Below, piece by piece: positions 24,617 to 31,416 of a stretch of DNA of 33,940 nt (its first letter is position 1; every line of letters begins with the position of its first letter). The position numbers and the translations under genes were made by a program. Under the pieces are notes generated by a model. It had not been told where the DNA came from. It saw only the letters and a program-made list of their open reading frames with translations, and searched no databases. The stretch is from Herbaspirillum frisingense GSF30 (GTDB taxonomy: Bacteria; Pseudomonadota; Gammaproteobacteria; Burkholderiales; Burkholderiaceae_D): contig NZ_AEEC02000047.1 in the NCBI RefSeq assembly GCF_000300975.2, positions 1 through 33,940 of the forward strand, written 5' to 3'.

Positions 24617-24839
24617 TTTTTGCGGTGCATCGCTACTATGCATTCCAACGAACTCGAAACCGAGGACCCGAATTCCGGCAAGAACGTCCCCCTCCGTCTT
24701 GTCATGAACACTGTCCATCCCCCATCGGTTTATCCCCACGAGTCGTTTTCATAAGCAGAAATTCTCCGAAGATTCCCCCGATCCTCGGCGTCTTATATCC
24801 CTCCCCCTCAGGCCGCCTCCCCCAGGCGGCCATTTTTTT
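24617..24839 (+). ncRNA. Candidate stress-induced small RNA (about 220 nt)
   Basis: The span is inferred from a two-box promoter candidate ending at 24610 and an intrinsic terminator at 24811-24839 on the same strand, about 280 bp beyond the CBS stop and facing a convergent gene. CCGAGGA (24660-24666) can pair with TCCTCGG (24782-24788), giving a long-range stem before the terminator. A 38-codon frame (24638-24754, starting MHSNELETEDP) lacks a ribosome binding site, so an RNA is preferred over a peptide. The exact 5' end is a guess from promoter spacing. Confidence 0.45.
24811..24839 (+). terminator. Strong Rho-independent terminator
   Basis: GGCCGCCT (24811-24818), loop CCCCC, AGGCGGCC (24824-24831), then A and seven T residues. 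The T-run is on the plus strand only, so it serves a rightward transcript and not the leftward gene at 24896-25153. Confidence 0.92.
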
Positions 24840-24895
24840 GCCTGCGGGATTTGCGGCCTTTGGCCGCCTTTGCCGATTGCCGCCCCTCCTCGCCT

Positions 24896-25153
24896 CTAAA
24901 TTCCGCCCTGTCTCGCTTGAGCCCCGTGTTCCCGTTGTACGGCGATGTAGTCCAGCGCATCGGCATAGGCCGCATCGCTGTTGCTGCGCAGCGCTTCGCA
25001 GACGTGGGTGGACGCCGGGTCCTGGCCATTGGCGCCGATCAGGACGATACCGCGAAATCCGCCGCCTTCGGCCTGCTGTACGCCTGGCTGCAGCACAGGC
25101 GTACGCAACTCGTCGAGCTTGTCGCCGCCTGGAATATCGATGGGGATGCTCAT
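24896..25153 (-). CDS. Hypothetical protein, 85 aa
   Basis: I recognise no family. The protein is 85 residues, starting MSIPIDIPGGDKLDELRTPV, with a central segment GGFRGIVLIGANGQDPA that looks like a beta strand-turn and a C-terminal Ala/Asp/Tyr-rich helix. There is no signal peptide or transmembrane segment. AGGAG lies 6 bp before the ATG at 25153, preferred over the upstream in-frame ATGs. A CCTAC box lies 166 bp upstream on the coding strand (25323-25319), but the expected second box reads CTTG, so membership of the two-box set is doubtful. Confidence 0.72.
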   Translation of the reverse strand: MSIPIDIPGGDKLDELRTPVLQPGVQQAEGGGFRGIVLIGANGQDPASTHVCEALRSNSDAAYADALDYIAVQREHGAQARQGGI

Positions 25154-25409
25154 GGAAGGCTCCTGAAAAAGTGAAAGTTTGGAAGAGATTCCCGGGGCGG
25201 CAAGCTGATGCAGGTCAGCCATCGGTGCATCGGCCACCGCCTTCGGCCAAGAAGAAGTATTCTTGTCAGGATAAAAAACGCTGAAGGAAAAGACAGCAAG
25301 AAGCCGCCGGGGATCTGCGTAGGAAGGGGCGAAGATGAGTTCGCCCGGCGCTGGCCTGAGGTCGATGCGGTCTGTTTCCTGATGCGTGTGCTTTTACCCT
25401 GGAACCGTC

Positions 25410-26165
25410 ATGCCCATCGAATACCTGCGCCGTCTCACCAGTCCGGCGCGCACCGACCTGTCCAATCGCCACCTGGGCCGTTCACTGGCCTTCATCGCCG
25501 GTGCCGTCAATGCCGGTGGCTTCCTGGCGGTCGGACAATACACCTCGCACATGTCGGGCATCGTCTCCTCCCTGGCCGACAACCTGGTCCTGGGCGAGAC
25601 CTTGCTGCTGGTCTCGGGCGCCAGCGCGCTGCTGTCCTTCCTGCTGGGGGCCGCCTGCTCGGCGGTGATGATCAACTGGGCCAGGCGCCGCGGCCTGCAC
25701 AGCGAATACGCCATGCCCCTGATGCTGGAGGCCATGCTGCTGCTGTGTTTCGGCATCCTGGGCAGCAATCTGGAGAACCATCGGCTGCTGTTCGTGCCGG
25801 TCACGGTGGCGCTGCTGTGTTTCGTGATGGGCTTGCAGAACGCCATGATCAGCAAGATTTCCCGCTCCGAAATCCGTACCACTCACGTGACCGGCCTGGT
25901 TACCGACATCGGCATCGAGATCGGCAAGATGTGCTACTGGACCCTGGCCCCGCGCCAGCCCGGCGAATTACACCAGGAAGACCCGGTCCCCGGAGCGCGC
26001 CGCAAGTTCATGCTGCTTTCCTCCCTGTTGCTGATGTTCTTCGTGGGGGGCGTGGTAGGTGCGCTCGGATTCAAGGCCGTGGGCTTTGTGGCGACCATGC
26101 CGCTGGCGGCGGGATTGTTCGTGTTGGCGCTGGTGCCGATGATGGATGACCTGGCACGTTCCTGA
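25410..26165 (+). CDS. DUF1275 (YoaK family) inner-membrane protein
   Basis: The 251-residue protein has six or so hydrophobic helices. The first contains LAFIAGAVNAGGFLAVGQYTSHMSG, the signature of the DUF1275/YoaK family (PF06912), and a second half includes MGLQNAMISKISRSEIRTTHVTG, also conserved. It lies in the inner membrane and its transport substrate is unknown. The start at 25410 (MPIEYLRR) was chosen because the signature begins soon after; an ATG at 25386 is in frame. The ribosome binding site is weak in both cases. It stands alone between a hypothetical gene and the Fic gene. Confidence 0.88.
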   Translation: MPIEYLRRLTSPARTDLSNRHLGRSLAFIAGAVNAGGFLAVGQYTSHMSGIVSSLADNLVLGETLLLVSGASALLSFLLGAACSAVMINWARRRGLHSEYAMPLMLEAMLLLCFGILGSNLENHRLLFVPVTVALLCFVMGLQNAMISKISRSEIRTTHVTGLVTDIGIEIGKMCYWTLAPRQPGELHQEDPVPGARRKFMLLSSLLLMFFVGGVVGALGFKAVGFVATMPLAAGLFVLALVPMMDDLARS

Positions 26166-26196
26166 AGGCGTATAAGTGCCCTGACAAAACTGGAAA

Positions 26197-26276
26197 ATTA
26201 AAGAATTTCGATAAGAACCATGATTTGGCGTGATAAATTAAGATTTCTCGATAAAGATTAAGAAATCTCGATGCCA
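26197..26276 (+). repeat. Upstream array of four 20-bp units at the Fic gene
   Basis: Units begin at 26197 (ATTAAAGAATTTCGATAA), 26217 (ACCATGATTTGGCGTGATAA), 26237 (ATTAAGATTTCTCGATAA) and 26257 (ATTAAGAAATCTCGATG), in exact 20-bp register. Units 1, 3 and 4 share ATTAAG-N5-6-TCGAT; unit 2 is divergent, keeping GATTTGG and ATAA. The last unit runs into the Fic start codon. The block is far more AT-rich than its surroundings. Confidence 0.85.
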
Positions 26277-27760
26277 TGACGCCGCTGGGCTATCAACATC
26301 TGATCGATGCACTGCATCTGAACGTCACGCCGCTGGAAAAGGTTGCCTACACCGACTCCTCGGTGAATCGACGCATGGATACCGAGACGCGCATTCTTTT
26401 TCCCTCTTCGGTGGCGATAGAGCCGAGCTTGATCGGGCATCTGGAATTTGCGCTCAAGCATGAGGGCGTCAATCTGGAGGTGATCGATGCGGCCTTCGAG
26501 CATATCCCACCCACGACATTGGTCGAACAACTGGCCATCAAGCCCACGGGCGAACACATCCGGCGGGCCTGTTTCCTGTGGGAGTGGCTGACCGGCCGCA
26601 CGCTGGAGGTGGCGCCCATGAACAATGGCGGCTATGTCGACCTGTTCCCGACGGATGAGTACTACACCGCCCCCGACCCGGTGCGATCAAGCAAATTCCG
26701 GGTCCGGGACAATGCTCTGGGCAACCCGGCGTTCTGTCCGGTGGTGCGCCGCCGCGCCATCCCGCAAACGCCATCGCTGGACGCCTTGCTGGCGCAGGCG
26801 CGGGATACCCTGGCGGCCCTGCACGACCCGGAGCTGCACCGCCGCGCCGTGGCCTACCTGTATCTCTCGGAAACCCGCTCCAGCTATGCCATCGAATCGG
26901 AAACGCCAAGCTTCGACAAGCAGGAACGGTTTGTCCAGCTGCTGCAGCGGGCAGGAGAAGCAGGAGAAGTGAACGAAGCCTGGCTGGTCGGGCTACAGAA
27001 CGCCATCGTGCGGGATGTCTACAGCCAGGAAGCGTCTTATCGCCATCAACAGAACTGGCTCGAAGACAGCAGCGGACGGGTCAGTTTTTTCCCTGCCCCT
27101 GCAGACGATCTGGACCACGTCATGCGCGGTTGGGAAAGCTTCATCAACGATACCCGTCGTTGCCCCGACCTGCTGGTGCAAGCGGCCTGCGCGGCCTTCG
27201 GCTTCGTCTACCTGCACCCCTTCCTGGATGGTAACGGGCGTCTGCACCGTTTCCTGATCCAGCACGTGCTGACGCGGTCTCCCCTGCTGGAACCGGGAAC
27301 GCTGGTTCCGGTATCGGCAGTCATCAGCAAGAACATCCCGATCTACGGCGCGCTACTGACGGCATTTTCCCGGCCGGTCACGACGCTCTGGGACTATCGT
27401 CGAGGTGACCAGGGTCCAATTGTGATCCGCAGCCCAGGCAGCCGTGCCTATCGCTTTCTGCGGGCGGACCGGGAAGTGGCCTTCCTGCACGAGATGATCA
27501 AACAGGCGGTACAGGATGAAATTCCGAGGGAACTGGCCTACCTGAAAGGCTATGACGCAGCCTTCGCGCAACTCAACGATGAGTTCGACCTGCCGCAGAA
27601 AGACCTGTCGGCGCTGATCCGCATGATCCAGTCGAATAACGGCACGCTTTCGCTGCATCGCAGAAGGCAATATGGCCATCTGCCGCGCTCCGTGCTGGAC
27701 CGCATCGAGCAGGTCACCCGAGAAATGTTCGATGCGGCCGATATGCCGCCAGAATCCTAG
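26276..27760 (+). CDS. Fic domain protein (predicted AMP transferase)
   Basis: The 494-residue protein's Fic core carries the active-site motif HPFLDGNGRLHR (314-325), with catalytic His314 and phosphate-binding loop intact, so transfer of AMP (or another nucleotide-type group) to a protein is expected. RSSYAIESE (201-209) resembles the autoinhibitory [S/T]xxxE[G/N] helix placed N-terminal to the core, with Ser instead of Gly/Asn after Glu207. An unassigned N-terminal domain (1-160) precedes it. The C-terminal 100 residues (DLSALIRMIQSNNGTLSLHRR) look like a winged helix. No separate antitoxin gene is adjacent. There is no Shine-Dalgarno sequence, a 20-bp repeat abutting the start. Matching arrays flank both ends. 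Confidence 0.9.
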   Translation: MTPLGYQHLIDALHLNVTPLEKVAYTDSSVNRRMDTETRILFPSSVAIEPSLIGHLEFALKHEGVNLEVIDAAFEHIPPTTLVEQLAIKPTGEHIRRACFLWEWLTGRTLEVAPMNNGGYVDLFPTDEYYTAPDPVRSSKFRVRDNALGNPAFCPVVRRRAIPQTPSLDALLAQARDTLAALHDPELHRRAVAYLYLSETRSSYAIESETPSFDKQERFVQLLQRAGEAGEVNEAWLVGLQNAIVRDVYSQEASYRHQQNWLEDSSGRVSFFPAPADDLDHVMRGWESFINDTRRCPDLLVQAACAAFGFVYLHPFLDGNGRLHRFLIQHVLTRSPLLEPGTLVPVSAVISKNIPIYGALLTAFSRPVTTLWDYRRGDQGPIVIRSPGSRAYRFLRADREVAFLHEMIKQAVQDEIPRELAYLKGYDAAFAQLNDEFDLPQKDLSALIRMIQSNNGTLSLHRRRQYGHLPRSVLDRIEQVTREMFDAADMPPES

Positions 27761-27762
27761 AA

Positions 27763-27842
27763 ATTAGGAATTCTCGATAAATACCCAGATTTGGGCCAAT
27801 AAATTAGGAATTCTCGATTCCCGTTAAGAGATTTCGGAAAAC
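27763..27842 (+). repeat. Downstream array of four 20-bp units at the Fic gene
   Basis: Units begin at 27763 (ATTAGGAATTCTCGATAA), 27783 (ACCCAGATTTGGGCCAATAA), 27803 (ATTAGGAATTCTCGATTC) and 27823 (GTTAAGAGATTTCGGAAA). Order and register match the upstream array, including the divergent second unit (ACC..GATTTGG....ATAA in both). It starts 2 bp after the Fic stop codon. Confidence 0.85.
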
Positions 27843-27852
27843 CAGACGCAAA

Positions 27853-27880
27853 AAAGGCGCTCTGCGCGCCTTTCGTTTTC
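27853..27880. terminator. Bidirectional terminator between Fic and KGG genes
   Basis: AAAGGCGC (27853-27860), loop TCTGC, GCGCCTTT (27866-27873). A six-T run follows on the minus strand and CGTTTTCTT on the plus strand. It lies between the Fic array and the convergent KGG gene. Confidence 0.85.
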
Positions 27881-27979
27881 TTGTTATCGACCTGTCTGGT
27901 CGCTGGTCCCTGCAGTTCTCAACTCCATGGGTGAAAAGCGACGGATGCGACAAGCATTGCCTGAGGTGCCATGTCCTCA

Positions 27980-28327
27980 TCAGCCTTGCTGTTGGGGCGT
28001 GCTGTCGGACTGCTGTGGCTGCTGGGTGCCGTGTGTATGCTCCGGCGGGGTGCTCTGGCTCATCTGCGGCTGCGCCGAGGTGCTGGCGGTAGTGCCGTTC
28101 TGGCCATTCTGTGCTGCAGCGGCCGCGGCGGCAGCGGCATTCTTGCGACCGTGGCTGTTCAGGCCACCCTTGCGTCCGGCTTCGCGTGCTTCGGCGGAGC
28201 TGAACTCATGGGCTGCACCCTTGGCGTGGGCTGCCTTGCCGCCCATGCTGGCGATCTGACGCTGCTTTTCCCTGTCCATCGCAGCAAAGCCGCGATTGCT
28301 GGTCCCCGGATTTTGAGAATTTGCCAT
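27980..28327 (-). CDS. KGG-repeat stress-induced protein
   Basis: The 115-residue protein has an N-terminal half with the KGG family pattern (PF10685): RGFAAMDREKQRQIASMGGK, then HEFSSAEAREAGRKGG, similar to the YciG/GsiB-type general stress proteins of other bacteria. These are small, hydrophilic proteins linked to desiccation and stationary-phase survival. The C-terminal half is low-complexity (polyalanine, then Gln/Thr/Ser/Pro) and probably disordered. AAGGAG lies 7 bp before the ATG at 28327, which selects this start over a longer open frame. Two CCTAC boxes lie upstream on the coding strand. Confidence 0.9.
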   Translation of the reverse strand: MANSQNPGTSNRGFAAMDREKQRQIASMGGKAAHAKGAAHEFSSAEAREAGRKGGLNSHGRKNAAAAAAAAAQNGQNGTTASTSAQPQMSQSTPPEHTHGTQQPQQSDSTPQQQG

Positions 28328-28692
28328 GTGTGACTCCTTGTCTTGGTTGGTCGAGGTTGAGCGGACGAACCTGCCACCTGCCTGCCCTACTGCCCTGCGC
28401 GAGCTGACCGGCGGCACAAAACATCTGTCCACGTCTGCAGTGTAGAAAGCCTCACCGAACCTCACTATCGGAAGAGCTCCCCAGCCCTTGTCAGTGCCGA
28501 CTGTAGGAAATGTAGGAATCGGTGAAGATGAGCTTGTATTGCGGCAACAAAAAATAAGCGTATTTCTGAATGCCGAAGGGAAGCCTGCTCGGCGGGTGTT
28601 GAGGCAGATCTGGGGGCTAGAGCGCTGGAAAGGTCTGGGTGGGATTTAGGCAATACTTGGGAAGGGATGCGGCTGACAAGCAGCGTTTGAAT
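28328..28692. other. Intergenic region upstream of the KGG gene
   Basis: The 365-bp stretch holds the KGG promoter candidate (28491-28516) and about 165 nt of untranslated leader. I looked for a HEPN-type partner of the nucleotidyltransferase that ends at 28693 and found none; the only open frame (28465-28653, minus) has no HEPN R-x4-6-H motif or ribosome binding site. Confidence 0.5.
28491..28516 (-). promoter_or_regulatory. CCTAC-N17-CTGA promoter candidate of the KGG gene
   Basis: On the minus strand CCTAC (28516-28512) and CTGA (28494-28491) are 17 nt apart, one less than in the other copies. A second CCTAC (28507-28503) follows 9 nt downstream, whose 18-nt partner reads CTGG. Either box might be used. 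Confidence 0.42.
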
Positions 28693-28998
28693 TTAATCTT
28701 TCGAGGGAAATAGCGGCAGCGCCTCAGCGAGCACCTTGGCCCGGAACGTCGGCGGCAGGTCTTCAGGCGTCAGCAGATCGACATCAACGCCGAGCAGCGA
28801 TTTCAACTCATCTTCCAGATCGCCCAGGTCCAACAGGGTGGCACCGGGCAGTGCGTCAACCAGCAGATCAATGTCGCTACCGTCCCCGTCGGTGCCGTGC
28901 AGCACCGAGCCGAAGACGCGCAGGTTCGCGGTACGGAAGCGGCCTACGGCTTCCCGTACTGCAACTCTCTTCATGTCAAGCGCAACGGAGGGGCGCAT
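28693..28998 (-). CDS. MNT-type minimal nucleotidyltransferase, orphan
   Basis: The 101-residue protein has the pol-beta superfamily minimal nucleotidyltransferase signature GSVLHGTDGDGSDIDLLVD (GS-x10-D-x-D, two metal-binding Asp) and a third acidic strand VDVDLL. Such proteins (MntA) are usually antitoxins that AMPylate and silence a HEPN ribonuclease toxin encoded next door. No HEPN gene is seen on either side, so this one is orphaned or acts elsewhere. The ATG at 28998 is chosen because AAAGGA lies 6-7 bp before it; an in-frame ATG at 29004 overlaps that site. It is divergent from the imu cassette. Confidence 0.85.
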   Translation of the reverse strand: MRPSVALDMKRVAVREAVGRFRTANLRVFGSVLHGTDGDGSDIDLLVDALPGATLLDLGDLEDELKSLLGVDVDLLTPEDLPPTFRAKVLAEALPLFPSKD

Positions 28999-29185
28999 AG
29001 GCATCCTTTCTTGTCGAAACTCACTGCAATGGCCGGGGCAGGAATGCCATTCTAAAAGCATTTTCCAGAATCGCAATGCACCGATGCCCCCTCTTCGCCC
29101 CCGAACACGACCAGGTCGTCCTCCTCAACAAGAGCTTCAGTCTTTTGCCCGCTCATCCGCAGTTTTTGTCACACCCCAAAACAAT

Positions 29186-29205
29186 TACTGTATATTTATA
29201 CAGTT
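29186..29205. promoter_or_regulatory. LexA (SOS) box of the imu cassette
   Basis: TACTGTATATTTATACAGTT matches the LexA consensus TACTG(TA)5CAGTA almost base for base. The core CTGT-N8-ACAG is 29188-29203 and lies 33 bp before the imuA ATG, where repressor would block transcription. Confidence 0.93.
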
Positions 29206-29237
29206 ATCTTCATCTTCACCAGTACGTCTGCTCCACC

Positions 29238-29996
29238 ATGTTGCCTCCATCGTCCCCGGTGCATCGTCCGGAAAACATCCATCCTTCGCTCTGGCTGGCG
29301 TCCCAGCTGGCGCGTGGGGGTGGGCACGGGGTGTCCAGCGGTTTCGAGGCGCTTGATGCCGAGTTGCCGGGACGCGGCTGGCCGACCGGGGCACTGATCG
29401 AATTGCTGCTGCCCCAGGATGGCATCGGCGAATTGCGCCTGCTGCGCCCACTGCTGGCGCGAGCGCCAGCCAGCGCCCAAAGAGCCGTCCGGATCACCCG
29501 CTCCGAACGCATCGCCCTGCTGCAGGCACCGCACCAGGTCAATGCCCCCGGCTGGGTGCATCTGGGTGTGCAGGCAGCCCGGCTGCTGCATCTGCAGGCC
29601 GATAACGCGGTCGATGCCTGCTGGGCTGCCGAGCAAGTCCTGCGCGCCGATAGCTGTCACGCGCTGCTGATGTGGCAACCCAGGCTGCGCAAGGGTGAGC
29701 ACGATCTGCTGCGCCGGCTGCATGTGGCGGCGCAGGCCGGGCAAACCCTGTTTTTCATGCTGCGTCCCTGGTCCTGCGCGCGCGAGCCCTCGCCCGCGCC
29801 CTTGCGGCTGACGCTGCAGGCTGCGCGGGACGGACTGGAGATCGGCTTTCTCAAGCGGCGCGGGCCGCTGCGCGAACAAAGCCTGTTTCTTCCCCTGACG
29901 CCTTCACCGAATCTGCAACGCCATGTCCCCACTGTGGATCGCCGTACACCTGCCACTGCTGCCGCTGGAAGCATTCCGTCCGAACTGGCTGGATGA
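29238..29996 (+). CDS. imuA: Translesion synthesis-associated protein ImuA
   Basis: The 252-residue protein is of the ImuA/SulA-like group, related to the RecA core fold. IHPSLWLASQLARGGG and GVSSGFEALDAELPGRGWPTGALIELL are the conserved N-terminal features; a Walker A is replaced by a degenerate loop (LLPQDGIGELRLL). ImuA is an accessory factor of the ImuB/DnaE2 mutasome, its exact role being unclear. The start at 29238 follows the LexA box; the longer open frame upstream contains that box and is not coding. The ribosome binding site is weak. The imuB gene begins 74 bp inside its end. Confidence 0.9.
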   Translation: MLPPSSPVHRPENIHPSLWLASQLARGGGHGVSSGFEALDAELPGRGWPTGALIELLLPQDGIGELRLLRPLLARAPASAQRAVRITRSERIALLQAPHQVNAPGWVHLGVQAARLLHLQADNAVDACWAAEQVLRADSCHALLMWQPRLRKGEHDLLRRLHVAAQAGQTLFFMLRPWSCAREPSPAPLRLTLQAARDGLEIGFLKRRGPLREQSLFLPLTPSPNLQRHVPTVDRRTPATAAAGSIPSELAG

Positions 29997-31407
29997 AGCC
30001 CCGGCGGTGGTCTTCGAGCGCGAGCGCGTCACCGCGCTGTCGGCGCCTGCGCGCGCGCTGGGCGTGCAGGAAGGCATGCGGCGCGGCGGCGTGCAACTGC
30101 TGGCGCCACAGGCGCTGCTGCAGGAGCGTGACCCGCTGCGCGAACAGGGTCTGCTGGAACAGACGGCGCTGGCCCTGTTGCAATACACGCCCCAGGTCAC
30201 ACTGGCCCCGGACGCCTGTGTGCTGCTGGACGTCAGCGCCAGCCTGCGCCTGTTCGGCGGCATGCGGGCGCTGTGCCGCAAGATCGGCGTCACCATCGCT
30301 CGACTCGGGGTGTCGGCCACCCTGTCTTCTGGCGTCACCGCGACCGGGGCCTGGATGCTGGCGCGCTACGGCAATGTGCGTACCCTGCGCAGCCGCTCCC
30401 TGCAACGACGCCTGGATCGCTTGCCGGTGGTCTTGCTCAGTGCTGCCCAGGCCCACCTCGAATGGCTGCACGGCCTGGGCTGCCGCCAGCTGGGCCAGTT
30501 GCGGCGGCTGCCGCGCCCCGGCCTGCAACGGCGCTGCGGCCGGGCGCTACTGGACATGCTGGACCGTGCCTATGGCGACCTGCCGGAACTGCATGAATGG
30601 GTGGTGGCGCCGCCGGTCTTCAAGGCCCGCGTGGAGCTGCCCGACCGCATCGAGCACACCGATATCCTGGCCGCCTATGCCCAGGGGCTGCTGGTACAAC
30701 TGGCCGGCTGGCTGGCGGCGCGCCAGTTGAGCATCAAGCAGTTACACCTGTGGCTAGAGCACGAACGCGGTCGCCAGGCCGTGGCGCCGACCGAATTGCG
30801 GATCGCCCTGTCGGTGCCGGCCTGGCAGGAAGACCACCTGCATACCCTGGTCAAGGAAAAGCTGGCCCGCTCCAGCCTGCCGGCACCGGCCATCGCCCTG
30901 GGACTGGCGGCCGAGGAACTGCAAGCCATGCAGGCCGCCAGCGAACTGCTCTTCCCCGAACCTGGCGGCAGCCCGGAAGATCACCAGCGCCTGCTGGAAC
31001 TGCTGGTGGCCCGGCTGGGCGCGGACAAGGTGCGCCAGGCCGCGCCTCGGGCCGATCATCGGCCCGAGATCGCCAATCGTTGGTGCAGCGTCATGCAGCC
31101 GGCGACCACATTGCCGGCACCGCTGGCGACCGATCCGGCGCGCCTGCCACCGCGCCCGCTATGGCTGCTGGAAGAGCCCTTGCCCCTGCGCATGCAGCAG
31201 CACAAGCCGTTCTACCGCACACCACTGGAATTCACCTCGCCGCCGGAACGCATCGAAGCCGGCTGGTGGGAAGGCCGCCCGCTGACCCGCGACTACTTCA
31301 CCGCCCGCGATGCGCGTCATGCCTATTACTGGATTTTCCGGCAATGGCGTGGCGGCGAGGCCAGCGACGAAGAGCCGCAGTGGTTCCTGCACGGACTGTT
31401 CGGCTAG
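29923..31407 (+). CDS. imuB: Y-family polymerase-like mutasome adaptor ImuB
   Basis: The 494-residue protein has a Y-family layout: palm and fingers up to about residue 230, little finger to about 370, and a C-terminal adaptor tail. The catalytic acids are missing. The first strand reads WIAVHLPLLPLEAF, where active enzymes have an aspartate pair, and the SxDE motif region reads LLDVSASLRLFGG. This fits ImuB, which is not a polymerase but bridges ImuA, DnaE2 and the sliding clamp. The tail contains RPLWLLEEPLPL, conserved in ImuB proteins. The start at 29923 is inside imuA. The stop is 9 bp before the dnaE2 ATG, so all three are in one SOS operon. Confidence 0.93.
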   Translation: MSPLWIAVHLPLLPLEAFRPNWLDEAPAVVFERERVTALSAPARALGVQEGMRRGGVQLLAPQALLQERDPLREQGLLEQTALALLQYTPQVTLAPDACVLLDVSASLRLFGGMRALCRKIGVTIARLGVSATLSSGVTATGAWMLARYGNVRTLRSRSLQRRLDRLPVVLLSAAQAHLEWLHGLGCRQLGQLRRLPRPGLQRRCGRALLDMLDRAYGDLPELHEWVVAPPVFKARVELPDRIEHTDILAAYAQGLLVQLAGWLAARQLSIKQLHLWLEHERGRQAVAPTELRIALSVPAWQEDHLHTLVKEKLARSSLPAPAIALGLAAEELQAMQAASELLFPEPGGSPEDHQRLLELLVARLGADKVRQAAPRADHRPEIANRWCSVMQPATTLPAPLATDPARLPPRPLWLLEEPLPLRMQQHKPFYRTPLEFTSPPERIEAGWWEGRPLTRDYFTARDARHAYYWIFRQWRGGEASDEEPQWFLHGLFG

Positions 31408-31416
31408 GAGCACCGC

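Noticed and set aside
24638..24754. A 38-codon peptide in the candidate small RNA
   Set aside because: No Shine-Dalgarno sequence precedes it and other frames are equally open; listed only as an alternative within the RNA call.
25297..25323. CCTAC upstream of the 85-residue gene as a seventh member of the motif set
   Set aside because: The second box reads CTTG at the 18-nt spacing, matching only two of four positions, and the site is 166 bp from the start.
26197..27842. The 20-bp arrays around the Fic gene as a CRISPR or as replication iterons
   Set aside because: The units are contiguous and degenerate with no unique spacers between them, no cas genes lie near, and there is no replication initiator gene. 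Operator or recombination repeats fit better.
28465..28653. A 62-codon minus-strand frame as the missing HEPN toxin partner
   Set aside because: It lacks the HEPN R-x4-6-H motif, is too short and has no ribosome binding site.
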